From IMG/VR virus record IMGVR_UViG_3300017757_000092, positions 1-29,053 of that record: a DNA stretch of 29,053 bases; one strand, written 5' to 3'. The DNA is from a virus. The position numbers were made by a program, and so were the translations under genes. Below, piece by piece: positions 22,165-29,053 of this stretch. Within the stretch, counting starts at the first letter, position 1. Each line of letters begins with the position of its first letter. Below the pieces are notes generated by a model, which was not told the DNA's origin, did no database searches, and worked only from the letters and a program-made list of their open reading frames with translations.

Positions 22165-22275
22165 ATCTCCCTAGTATATATATTATATATTATATATATT
22201 ATATTATATATTAATATATCTCTCTCTTAAAGAGAGAGATTATATATATTAATTATATTATATATATTATATACT
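22165..22275. repeat. TA-rich tract with CTCTCT/AGAGAG hairpin, copy 2
   Basis: About 110 bases of A/T contain TCTCTCTCTT-A-AAGAGAGAGA (22219-22239), a 10-bp stem; outer arms ATTAATATAT (22210-22219) and ATATATTAAT (22244-22253) can extend it. It matches copy 1 at 11036-11109 in core and context. Confidence 0.8.
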
Positions 22276-22310
22276 ATACGCGGATGTTTATTTATCCCAT
22301 TTTCATCCAC

Positions 22311-22355
22311 GGTAGGCACTGTCTCCCACCCGATCAGTGTCTACCATTTGGGTGG
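22311..22355 (+). promoter_or_regulatory. Predicted pseudoknot covering the terL ribosome site
   Basis: GGTAGGCACTG (22311-22321) pairs with CAGTGTCTACC (22335-22345), 11 bp including one G-U. The loop bases CCACCC (22326-22331) are complementary to GGGTGG (22350-22355), which overlaps the GGAGG ribosome site. Both can form together as an H-type pseudoknot that would hide the site until something opens it. Confidence 0.55.
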
Positions 22356-22363
22356 AGGATACG

Positions 22364-23869
22364 ATGAAGCACGAGAAGATACTTGAACAACTTAAAAAGC
22401 TTCCCTTGGAAGCTCAGGCAGATTTGCTTGCTGATCTAGAACAGCTTGAAGAGCTGAAGAACAAGAAGAAGGCTAAATCAGAGTTTCTGGCATTTACTCG
22501 AATGATGTGGCCTAGCTTTATTGGTGGTCGGCATCACAAAGTTATGGCTGAGGCATTCGAACGTGTGGCTAGGGGAGAGTTGAAAAGGCTTATCATCAAC
22601 ATGCCACCCCGTCACACCAAGTCAGAGTTTGCGTCTTATCTTCTTCCCGCTTGGTTCTTGGGGCAGTACCCAGAGAAAAAAGTTATTCAGACAGCCCACA
22701 CTGCAGAACTGGCTGTGGGTTTTGGTCGTAAGGTCAGGAACCTGATACAGGGCGAAGACTTCAAGAAGGTGTTTCAGGGAATAGATCTATCGTCAGACTC
22801 AAAAGCTGCGGGTCGTTGGAACACAAACAAGCGAGGTGACTACTTCGCGATTGGTGTCGGCGGTGCGGTAACGGGTAAAGGTGCGGATCTATTGATCATA
22901 GATGACCCTCACAGCGAACAGGACGCCCAACAAGGGCAGTTTAACCCCGAAGTGTACGACAGGGTGTACGAATGGTATACATCTGGCCCCAGACAGCGTC
23001 TACAGCCCGGAGGGGCAATCATCATTGTGATGACCAGATGGTCAAAAAGGGATCTGACTGGACAGATTGTGAATAAATCTGCTGAGAGGATAGGTTCTGA
23101 CGAATGGGAAGTCATAGAGTTCCCTGCACTTATGCCTTCTGGTCAACCATTATGGCCTGAGTTTTGGAAACAGGACGAACTAGAGGCGATTAAGGCCGAA
23201 ATCCCTGTTGGGAAGTGGTCTGCACAGTACCAACAAGACCCCACATCGGAAGAAGGGGCGTTAATTAAGCGAGAATGGTGGAGAAATTGGGAAAAAAGCC
23301 ACCCACCTGCTTGCGAAGCCATCATCCAGTCGTGGGATACTGCGTTTTTGAAGACAGAACGCTCTGACTACAGCGCTGTAACCACATGGGGGGTGTTTTA
23401 TCACCCAGATGACACGGGGGAGATGGCTCCTAACCTGATTATGCTAGACGCATACAAAGAAAAGCTAGAGTTTCCAGAATTGAAGAAGGCTGCATACGAC
23501 AAATACTGGGAATATGAGCCAGATCAGCTTGTGGTGGAGAAAAAAGCGTCTGGTGCGCCTTTGATATTCGAACTTAGAGCTATGGGATTGCCCGTTACAG
23601 AGTTTACTCCATCGAGAGGACAAGATAAGATAGCTCGTGTAAACGCAGTTTCTGACTTATTTGCCAGTGGTATTGTCTGGTGTCCAGATACTAGGTTTGC
23701 AGACGAGGTGATTGAAGAGGTGGCTTCTTTCCCTGCGGGAGATCACGATGATTATGTTGACTCGATGTCACAAGCATTGATACGTTTCCGCCAAGGCGGT
23801 TGGATTAGATCCCCAACTGATGATTGGGACGATGAGCCAAGTTACAGAAGACCAGTAGAATATTATTAA
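22364..23869 (+). CDS. terL: Terminase large subunit
   Basis: A 501-residue packaging motor. The ATPase domain shows the Walker A variant PPRHTKSE (81-88) and Walker B LLIIDDPH (176-183). The C-terminal RNase H-like nuclease has D325 in SWDTAF, an acidic residue in LVVEKKASG and the DHDDYVDSMSQAL end typical of large terminases. It cuts concatemers and drives DNA into the prohead through the portal. The frame is open to a GTG at 22337, but the ATG at 22364 has GGAGG five bases before it and is chosen. Translation may be controlled by the upstream pseudoknot. Confidence 0.95.
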   Translation: MKHEKILEQLKKLPLEAQADLLADLEQLEELKNKKKAKSEFLAFTRMMWPSFIGGRHHKVMAEAFERVARGELKRLIINMPPRHTKSEFASYLLPAWFLGQYPEKKVIQTAHTAELAVGFGRKVRNLIQGEDFKKVFQGIDLSSDSKAAGRWNTNKRGDYFAIGVGGAVTGKGADLLIIDDPHSEQDAQQGQFNPEVYDRVYEWYTSGPRQRLQPGGAIIIVMTRWSKRDLTGQIVNKSAERIGSDEWEVIEFPALMPSGQPLWPEFWKQDELEAIKAEIPVGKWSAQYQQDPTSEEGALIKREWWRNWEKSHPPACEAIIQSWDTAFLKTERSDYSAVTTWGVFYHPDDTGEMAPNLIMLDAYKEKLEFPELKKAAYDKYWEYEPDQLVVEKKASGAPLIFELRAMGLPVTEFTPSRGQDKIARVNAVSDLFASGIVWCPDTRFADEVIEEVASFPAGDHDDYVDSMSQALIRFRQGGWIRSPTDDWDDEPSYRRPVEYY

Positions 23870-23875
23870 TTGTTC

Positions 23876-23884
23876 TGCTATACT
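23876..23884 (+). promoter_or_regulatory. Candidate extended -10 promoter before portal
   Basis: TGCTATACT is an extended -10 (TG, one base, TATACT), preceded by TTGTTC, 29 bases before the portal ATG and just after terL. It resembles the -10 region at 21192-21205. Confidence 0.45.
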
Positions 23885-23913
23885 GATAAAAGAACTTTTG
23901 CAAAGGACAGATC

Positions 23914-26358
23914 ATGGCAATCGAAAAGCAAATGACACCCTTCGAATTAGAGGATGATGATCAGGAAGAGGCAGTGCAGGTTGAAATAGTCAATCCTGAA
24001 GCCGTTTCTATGGAGACAGAGGATGGCGGCATCATTATCGATTTTGAAGGAGACATTAGCGAAGAGCTTTTAGGGGGCGAAGGCCATGATCAAAACCTTG
24101 CAGAGGTTATTGATGAGGATGTTCTTCAGTCAATGGCAAGCGATCTTGTTGCTGACTTTCAGTCAGATCAGGAAAGCAGGTCAGATTGGGCGAGGGCATA
24201 CGTCAAGGGATTAGACCTTTTGGGTATGAAGGTCGAGGACAGACAGCAACCGTGGGCGGGTGCTTCAGGGGTGTTTCACCCGATACTTACGGAAGCTGTT
24301 GTCCGTTTCCAAGCACAGGCTATGGGAGAGATATTCCCTGCTTCAGGGCCAGTGCGAACTAAAATTGTTGGAAAGAGTGACACCGAAAAGAAAGATCAGG
24401 CATTTCGTGTAGAAAACGAGATGAACTATTTGCTTACCGAAGAAATGTCTGAGTACCGCGATGAGATGGAGCAGATGCTATTCAAGCTCCCCATTGCAGG
24501 TTCTGCATTTAAGAAAGTTTATTACGATCCATTGATGGAAAGACCATGCTCTATGTTCGTTCCATCAGAAGATTTCGTTGTGTCTTACGGGGCATCAGAT
24601 TTAAAAACATGCCCAAGATACACGCATGTGATGAAAAAAACATCGAATGAGGTTCTACAGCTACAGGTAAACGGCTTCTATCGTGATGTAGATCTTCCAG
24701 ACCCTGAACCAGACTACTCTGATATTAAGCAAAAGTACGATGAGTTGGATGGCGAAGAGGCGGTCATTGATGATGATGACCGCCATACAATTCTGGAGAT
24801 GCATGTCGATATGAACATGCCAGAAGAGTTTGATGATCCTGATGGGATTGCTCGGCCTTATGTGGTCACAATCGATAAGTCATCAAGAGAAGTATTATCC
24901 ATCAGAAGGAACTGGTACGAGGACGATGAAAAGAAAAAGAAACGTATGCATTTCGTACATTACCGATACTTACCGGGCTTGGGATTTTACGGCACAGGAC
25001 TTATTCACCTCATTGGAGGCTTGGCGAAATCTGCCACCTCAATACTACGACAACTTATTGATGCGGGTACGCTATCGAATTTACCTGCAGGTCTTAAAGC
25101 TCGCGGTCTCCGTATCAAAGGTGATGATACGCCTCTCATGCCGGGCGAATTTAGGGATGTGGACGTACCGGGCGGTGCTATCCGTGACTCAATTACATTT
25201 ATTCCTTATAAAGAGCCATCAAGCGTACTCTACTCTCTACTCGGAAATATCGTTGAAGAAGGGCGCAGAATAGGTTCTGTTGCTGATGTACAGGTAGGCG
25301 ATACAAACCCACAGGCTCCAGTAGGAACAACCCTAGCTCTTATGGAAAGATCCATGAAGGTGATGTCTGGGGTACAAGCAAGATTACATGCTGCACTTAA
25401 GCAGGAATTAAGAATACTTTCCAAGATAATCCACGACAATATGGCTTCAGAGTATTCCTATGAGATTGAAGGTGAGTTCAACAGAACAGAAGACTTTGAT
25501 GGTCGTATTGATGTTATTCCCGTTTCAGATCCAAATGCAGCAACAATGTCACAAAGGGTGATGCAGTATCAGGCGGCACTTCAGCTTGCACAGCAAGCAC
25601 CGCAACTGTACGACATGGGGAAACTACACAGACAAATGCTAGAAGTTCTGGGAATTAGTGAAGCAGCCGACATCATTAAGCTTCCAGAAGACATCAAACC
25701 AAAAGATCCAGTTTCAGAAAACATGGCTATTTTGAAACAAGAGCCTGTCAAAGCGTTTATGTATCAGGATCACGAGGCACACATCCAAGTGCATATGGCA
25801 GCAATGCAAGATCCAAAGATACAGCAGATCGTGGGTCAGTCTCCCTTTGCAGGGGCGATACAGAGCGCAATGTCATCACACATAACCGAACACGTTGCCT
25901 ATCAGTATCGCAAAGAGATACAGCTACAGCTAGGTGTGGAAATGCCAAGCGAAGATCAAGCGCTTCCAGAAGACACAGAAGAAGAGATCTCTCGTCTTGC
26001 GGCAGACGCAGCTCAGAAGCTACTCGGCAAAAATCAAGCAGAGGTTGCACAGCAACAAGCACAAGAAGCAGCGCAAGATCCACTTACACAGATCCAACAG
26101 CGAGAGCTTGCAATCAAAGAGCAAGAGCTTAAGCACAAAATGGAAATGGATAGGGCAAGTCTTGACCTTGATGCAACAACCAAGATCGGTAACTTGGATC
26201 TACAGGCTGAAAGAATTAAGTCTGAGAACAAACGTGCAGGTGCATCTATTGGCGCTAGGATTGCAACAGAGCTAGATAAAGAGCAGCGTAAAGATAAACG
26301 CGAGGGGACAAAGTTAGGATTAGAAATAGCCAGAGAGCTTGATAAATCCAGTGACTGA
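23914..26358 (+). CDS. Portal protein (podovirus-like, 814 aa)
   Basis: A long portal with an acidic N-terminal extension (about 1-80), then the portal core: DWARAYVKGLDLLG, PWAGASGVFHPILTEAVVRF, EIFPASGPVRTKIVG, and later GFYGTGLIHLIGGLAKSATS, a pattern typical of large portals of podovirus-like phages. The C-terminal 150 residues are Gln- and Ala-rich coiled coil (AQQQAQEAAQDPLTQIQQRE), likely the crown or barrel. It forms the dodecameric gate for DNA and the attachment point for the tail. AAAGGA precedes the ATG. It lies between terL and scaffold as expected. The assignment rests on these patterns and gene order. Confidence 0.88.
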   Translation: MAIEKQMTPFELEDDDQEEAVQVEIVNPEAVSMETEDGGIIIDFEGDISEELLGGEGHDQNLAEVIDEDVLQSMASDLVADFQSDQESRSDWARAYVKGLDLLGMKVEDRQQPWAGASGVFHPILTEAVVRFQAQAMGEIFPASGPVRTKIVGKSDTEKKDQAFRVENEMNYLLTEEMSEYRDEMEQMLFKLPIAGSAFKKVYYDPLMERPCSMFVPSEDFVVSYGASDLKTCPRYTHVMKKTSNEVLQLQVNGFYRDVDLPDPEPDYSDIKQKYDELDGEEAVIDDDDRHTILEMHVDMNMPEEFDDPDGIARPYVVTIDKSSREVLSIRRNWYEDDEKKKKRMHFVHYRYLPGLGFYGTGLIHLIGGLAKSATSILRQLIDAGTLSNLPAGLKARGLRIKGDDTPLMPGEFRDVDVPGGAIRDSITFIPYKEPSSVLYSLLGNIVEEGRRIGSVADVQVGDTNPQAPVGTTLALMERSMKVMSGVQARLHAALKQELRILSKIIHDNMASEYSYEIEGEFNRTEDFDGRIDVIPVSDPNAATMSQRVMQYQAALQLAQQAPQLYDMGKLHRQMLEVLGISEAADIIKLPEDIKPKDPVSENMAILKQEPVKAFMYQDHEAHIQVHMAAMQDPKIQQIVGQSPFAGAIQSAMSSHITEHVAYQYRKEIQLQLGVEMPSEDQALPEDTEEEISRLAADAAQKLLGKNQAEVAQQQAQEAAQDPLTQIQQRELAIKEQELKHKMEMDRASLDLDATTKIGNLDLQAERIKSENKRAGASIGARIATELDKEQRKDKREGTKLGLEIARELDKSSD

Positions 26359-26539
26359 TCCATTAATTCTAGTAATAAAAGGCAAGATAGCTGAATATAA
26401 AAGTTCAATTGAACTTTTTCTTGCTGAGGGCGGTGCTAAAACGCAAGAAGATTACGTCAAGCTAACAGGAAAGTACGAAGCTTTTAGGATTATAGAAGAA
26501 GATTTATTAGAAATTGAAAAAAGATATATTGAAAGCTAA
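26351..26539 (+). CDS. Small head-module protein (62 aa)
   Basis: The GTG at 26351 overlaps the portal stop by eight bases; a TTG at 26339 is an alternative start. The product is helical (ELFLAEGGAKTQEDYVKLTG, then EAFRIIEEDLLEIEKRYIES), and the 'L..G.A.t.edY....G...a...i...l..i..r' pattern is common for a short gene after the portal in podovirus-like genomes. Function unknown; a portal or connector accessory is possible. An exact dispersed palindrome lies inside it. Confidence 0.7.
   Translation: MTDPLILVIKGKIAEYKSSIELFLAEGGAKTQEDYVKLTGKYEAFRIIEEDLLEIEKRYIES
26403..26414. repeat. 12-bp dispersed palindrome GTTCAATTGAAC, copy 9
   Basis: Exact copy within the small head-module gene, reading Ser-Ser-Ile-Glu-Leu, with AAAA before and TTTTT after. 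Confidence 0.92.
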
Positions 26540-26566
26540 AATTTTTTTGGTTAAGTTCTGATTATT

Positions 26567-26581
26567 CGCGGATAATCCGCG
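26567..26581. promoter_or_regulatory. 15-bp palindrome before the co-chaperonin gene
   Basis: CGCGGATAATCCGCG, two 7-base arms around one A, lies 43 bases upstream of the co-chaperonin ATG in an 85-base gap. It is an operator-like site or a small hairpin (CGCGG/CCGCG stem) in the mRNA. Confidence 0.6.
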
Positions 26582-26624
26582 CAAGGTAACGGTGAACCTT
26601 TAAATCGCTGCAAACGGGTGCAAT

Positions 26625-27005
26625 ATGGTTGCGACAATTAAAGTCGATAATACGAAGGTAGGGGATGACCTTCACGCAAAGCTACCAGAGCCTACGGGAT
26701 ATAGACTTCTGATAGCACTTCCAGAGATCGATGAGAAGACACAGGGCGGAGTAATCATGCCTGATGGACTTGTCAAAGACGAATCAACAGCTTCAATTAT
26801 TGGTTTTGTTTTAAAAACAGGGCCAGATGCTTACTCCGACAAGGAAAGGTTTCCTAACGGGGCTTGGTGCAAAGAGGGCGATTTTGTTATTTTCAGATCG
26901 TACTCAGGCACTAGATTTAAAGTATCGGGAAAAGAGTTTCGTCTTATAAACGATGATACCGTGGAGGGTGTTGTCGATGATCCAAGGGGGTATACAAGAG
27001 TATGA
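26625..27005 (+). CDS. Phage-encoded GroES-like co-chaperonin
   Basis: A 126-residue Cpn10-type protein. PTGYRLLIALPEIDEKTQGG starts the barrel; residues 41-48 (GGVIMPDG) match the mobile loop with a hydrophobic VIM tripeptide where GroES has IVL, the contact with GroEL. DFVIFRSYSGTRFKVSGKEF matches the second half of the fold. It is longer than bacterial GroES (about 97 residues) by N- and C-terminal extensions. It would cap the host GroEL to fold a capsid protein, as T4 gp31 does, and it sits directly before scaffold and capsid genes. The ribosome site is weak (GGGTG). Its TGA overlaps the scaffold ATG. Confidence 0.88.
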   Translation: MVATIKVDNTKVGDDLHAKLPEPTGYRLLIALPEIDEKTQGGVIMPDGLVKDESTASIIGFVLKTGPDAYSDKERFPNGAWCKEGDFVIFRSYSGTRFKVSGKEFRLINDDTVEGVVDDPRGYTRV

Positions 27006-27961
27006 ATAAAGCTGCAGAACAAGATATTGATTTTGATGCCACTGAAACACAAGATGTTGAAGGGGTAGAAAAGGAAGAAGAGACTTCTTCTGAAGTAGAG
27101 GTCGAAATCGTTGACGATACCCCTGAAGAAGACAAGGGTAGAGCAAGAAGAGCGGAAGGTGCAGAGCCTGACATTCCCAATGATGAAGAGCTAGAATCTT
27201 ATAGCGAGGGCGTTCAGAAACGCCTGAAGAAAATGAAATGGGAATTTCACGAAGAAAGGCGAGCTAAGGAAGAGGCTGCTAAACTAAAAGAAGAAGCAGT
27301 AAACTATGCTCAAAAAATTAAAGAAGAGAACGATAAGCTTAAAGAAACACTTGAGAAAAGCGAGGGCGTTCTTGTCGATCAGGCAAAGGGCAGGATCGAT
27401 TCACAGATTGCTCAAGCAAAAGGTAAGCTTAAAGAGGCTCATGAAACGGGTGACACTGATGCTCTTATTGATGCACAGGAGAACCTTACAAATCTTCAGA
27501 ATGAAAAGTTTAGATACGATAACTATACTCCTCCAAAAAGAAAACAGGCTGAAAATTTTGAACCCGATCAACAACAACAGAAACAACAGCCTCCCCCACA
27601 AGCTATGGAGTGGTGGAAAAATAACCCTTGGTTTGAGGGAAATTCTAAAGGAGATAAAGCCTTAACTGGGTTTGCAATGGGTGTTCATACAGAATTGCAA
27701 GCAGAAGGTGTTGTTTTAAATTCAAAAGAGTATTATGATAAGATAGACGCTGCCATGATGGAAGCGTTCCCAGATAAATTCGGCGTTGCAGTAGAGGAGC
27801 CTACATCACAGCAACCCCGAACAGGAGCCGTGGTTGCCCCTACGTCCAGAACGTCTAAAAAACCACGCAAGGTGAAGTTAACTCCGACCGCAGCCGCACT
27901 CGCGAAACGGCTTGGTCTAACTGCAGAACAGTATGCCGCGCAACTAATGAAGGAAAATTGA
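27002..27961 (+). CDS. Scaffold-like protein
   Basis: A 319-residue, highly charged protein. The first 75 residues are very acidic (EGVEKEEETSSEVEVEIV). Residues about 75-170 form a long coiled coil (EERRAKEEAAKLKEEAVNYA, KEENDKLKETLEKSEG). A Gln/Pro segment (about 190-200) follows, and the C-terminus ends in a basic helical domain (SKKPRKVKLTPTAAALAKRL, then TAEQYAAQLMKEN) as expected for capsid binding. Composition, coupling to the co-chaperonin (ATGA overlap) and place before the capsid gene support a prohead scaffold; sequence identity to a named family is not evident. Confidence 0.75.
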   Translation: MNKAAEQDIDFDATETQDVEGVEKEEETSSEVEVEIVDDTPEEDKGRARRAEGAEPDIPNDEELESYSEGVQKRLKKMKWEFHEERRAKEEAAKLKEEAVNYAQKIKEENDKLKETLEKSEGVLVDQAKGRIDSQIAQAKGKLKEAHETGDTDALIDAQENLTNLQNEKFRYDNYTPPKRKQAENFEPDQQQQKQQPPPQAMEWWKNNPWFEGNSKGDKALTGFAMGVHTELQAEGVVLNSKEYYDKIDAAMMEAFPDKFGVAVEEPTSQQPRTGAVVAPTSRTSKKPRKVKLTPTAAALAKRLGLTAEQYAAQLMKEN

Positions 27962-27962
27962 T

Positions 27963-28406
27963 ATGACTGATAGAACTCCACGCACTACAGAAACTAGAGA
28001 GAAAACAGTTCGTAAAAAAGGATGGTCTCGACCATCTGCGCTACCAACCCCCGAACCAAGGGATGGATTACATTTCCGTTGGATTCGCACATCAACTCTG
28101 GGTAGTAGCGATAATACTAATGTTTCGGCTCGATTTCGTGAAGGCTATACACCAGTCAAAGCTCAAGATCATCCTGAGTTAACCGTTGTGTCTGACATCG
28201 ATTCAAGATTTAAGGACAACATTGAGGTAGGTGGACTTCTTTTATGTAGTATACCTGCAGAAATTGCTGAAGAACGTGTCGAGGTTCAACTCGAACAGGC
28301 TCAACACGCACAGGATGCGGTAGATCGTAATTTTATGAGAGAAAACGATCCTCGTATGCCAGTGTTGAACCCTGAACGTTCCACGCGCACATCGTTTGGA
28401 AAGTAA
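27963..28406 (+). CDS. Conserved head-module protein of unknown function (147 aa)
   Basis: Begins immediately after the scaffold gene with AAGGA ten bases upstream. A basic N-terminus (RTTETREKTVRKKGWSRPSA) leads to a conserved-looking core: DGLHFRWIRTSTLGSSDNTN, then VSARFREGYTPVKAQDHPEL. The rest is acidic helix and Arg-rich (RSTRTSFGK). The 'H.RW.R.......N...R..EG..PV....HPEL' pattern recurs in head modules of similar phages. It may be a capsid-associated or minor head protein; role unproven. Confidence 0.75.
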   Translation: MTDRTPRTTETREKTVRKKGWSRPSALPTPEPRDGLHFRWIRTSTLGSSDNTNVSARFREGYTPVKAQDHPELTVVSDIDSRFKDNIEVGGLLLCSIPAEIAEERVEVQLEQAQHAQDAVDRNFMRENDPRMPVLNPERSTRTSFGK

Positions 28407-28413
28407 CCAAAAA

Positions 28414-28425
28414 GTTCAATTGAAC
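28414..28425. repeat. 12-bp dispersed palindrome GTTCAATTGAAC, copy 10
   Basis: Exact copy eight bases after the stop of the 147-residue gene and 46 bases before the capsid-associated gene, preceded by AAAAA. Confidence 0.92.
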
Positions 28426-28470
28426 TTCTAGGGAGCTTTCTTAATATTAATTTGGTTAGGAGGAAGAGCA

Positions 28471-29053
28471 ATGGCTTCTACAGCAGCTCCCCAAGGCCTG
28501 AAGCCGGTAAAACGTGCTGATGGTATGCCCTATGCAGGGGCAACTACTACATACCTGATCGATCCTGCGGGCGAGGCGACTAATATATTTAATGGTCAAG
28601 CCGTTACGCTAGGTGCAGATGGGTTTATCGCATTAGCCGGTGGCACAGGTGCGGATATAACAACCAACAACTTAGGCGGCAGTGGCATTGGTGCTATTGG
28701 TGTTTTTGTCGGTTGTGAGTATCAGAACGATGAAGGTCAAACAGTTCATTCGAACTATTACCCTTCAGGTAAACTAAACGCGAAAGCTTTAGTTGTTGAT
28801 GATCCAAACGTGCTTTTTCAAGCACAACTTGATGGCACAGGAGCGCAAACAATTATTGGTACTATTACCAAGTTTGCAGCAGTGCAATCAACTTCGACTG
28901 GAAGTACCGCAACAGGTAATTCCAATTCAGCACTAGATGCGACTGTCCAAACTACGGTTGGCGCATTTAAAATCGTTGGTCATGTATCTGATCCCGGCGA
29001 TGCGTTCCCAGATGTTCTGGTTCGTATCACCAATGGCGCTCACATGATGACCA
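28471..29053 (+). CDS. Capsid-associated structural protein (5' part, cut by window edge)
   Basis: A frame open for 194 codons to the window edge, beginning MASTAAPQGLKPVKRADGMP after the strong ribosome site AGGAGGA. The sequence is Gly, Thr and Ala-rich and beta-structured (PYAGATTTYLIDPAGEATNI, GIGAIGVFVGCEYQNDEGQT, then a VDDPNVLFQAQLDG segment). This matches a structural protein that lies beside the scaffold gene in many aquatic phages and is probably the major capsid or a capsid decoration protein. I cannot decide between those. High expression is expected from the ribosome site. Confidence 0.72.
   Translation, partial: MASTAAPQGLKPVKRADGMPYAGATTTYLIDPAGEATNIFNGQAVTLGADGFIALAGGTGADITTNNLGGSGIGAIGVFVGCEYQNDEGQTVHSNYYPSGKLNAKALVVDDPNVLFQAQLDGTGAQTIIGTITKFAAVQSTSTGSTATGNSNSALDATVQTTVGAFKIVGHVSDPGDAFPDVLVRITNGAHMMT

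Noticed and set aside
955-28425. Dispersed palindrome as a host LexA box
   Set aside because: Alphaproteobacterial LexA sites are direct GTTC repeats with seven bases between, and Gram-positive sites have GAAC before GTTC; neither matches GTTC-N4-GAAC.
955-28425. Dispersed palindrome as a self-sufficient intrinsic terminator or a CRISPR repeat
   Set aside because: As RNA it gives only a short AT-rich stem, three copies sit next to strong true terminators and four sit inside essential-looking genes; spacing and sequence between copies exclude a CRISPR array.

Overview
The window is part of a tailed double-stranded DNA bacteriophage genome (Caudoviricetes), moderately AT-rich by eye. The evidence is a small and large terminase pair, a portal, a phage-encoded GroES-like co-chaperonin, a scaffold-like protein and a capsid-associated protein in the usual head-module order, together with a very large virion-type 'polyvalent' protein and a phage recombination and replication set. 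The portal, co-chaperonin and scaffold order and the giant multidomain protein resemble podovirus-like phages known mostly from aquatic environments; this is an impression from family knowledge. The host cannot be named from the sequence. No integrase, lysis gene, tail gene, DNA polymerase or tRNA is visible in this window.

Layout. (1) 1-6392, plus strand: the 3' part of a giant gene open from the window edge, probably the end of the late transcription unit. (2) 6462-10624, minus strand: a tightly overlapping early operon read right to left: PD-(D/E)XK exonuclease, Erf-type annealing protein, a small protein with an SSB-like acidic tail, an HTH protein, a Ref-type HNH nuclease, a zinc-finger protein, two unknowns, an AlpA-like regulator and one more unknown. 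(3) 10684-13112, plus strand: RusA-type resolvase, Twinkle-like primase-helicase and a 50-residue protein, ending at a strong terminator that faces a second terminator serving the opposing unit. (4) 13402-20575, minus strand: mostly unknown small genes plus a MoxR/CobS-like AAA+ ATPase and a VWA-containing metallopeptidase-like protein, divided by at least three intrinsic terminators. (5) 20576-21243: a gene-free control region with tandem repeats from which transcription diverges. (6) 21244 to the right edge, plus strand: terminase, portal and head genes, interrupted only by a 49-codon zinc-finger gene on the minus strand.

How it fits together. The left minus-strand operon and the short plus-strand island make a nearly complete recombination-dependent replication kit (exonuclease, annealing protein, ssDNA-binding candidate, Holliday junction resolvase, primase-helicase). 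The right module packages DNA and builds the head, with its own co-chaperonin. The giant protein is probably a virion component delivered with the DNA. The AAA+/VWA pair has no assigned phage role and is the best candidate for an undescribed system among the genes.

The most striking non-coding signal is an exact 12-bp palindrome, GTTCAATTGAAC, found ten times across 28 kb (plus two one-mismatch copies). Several copies sit between a terminator and the next gene or on a stop codon; four lie inside genes, always in the frame reading Ser-Ser-Ile-Glu. Such a word is expected far less than once here by chance. Two related TA-rich CTCTCT/AGAGAG hairpins precede the plus-strand primase and large terminase genes, and a predicted pseudoknot could mask the terL ribosome binding site.
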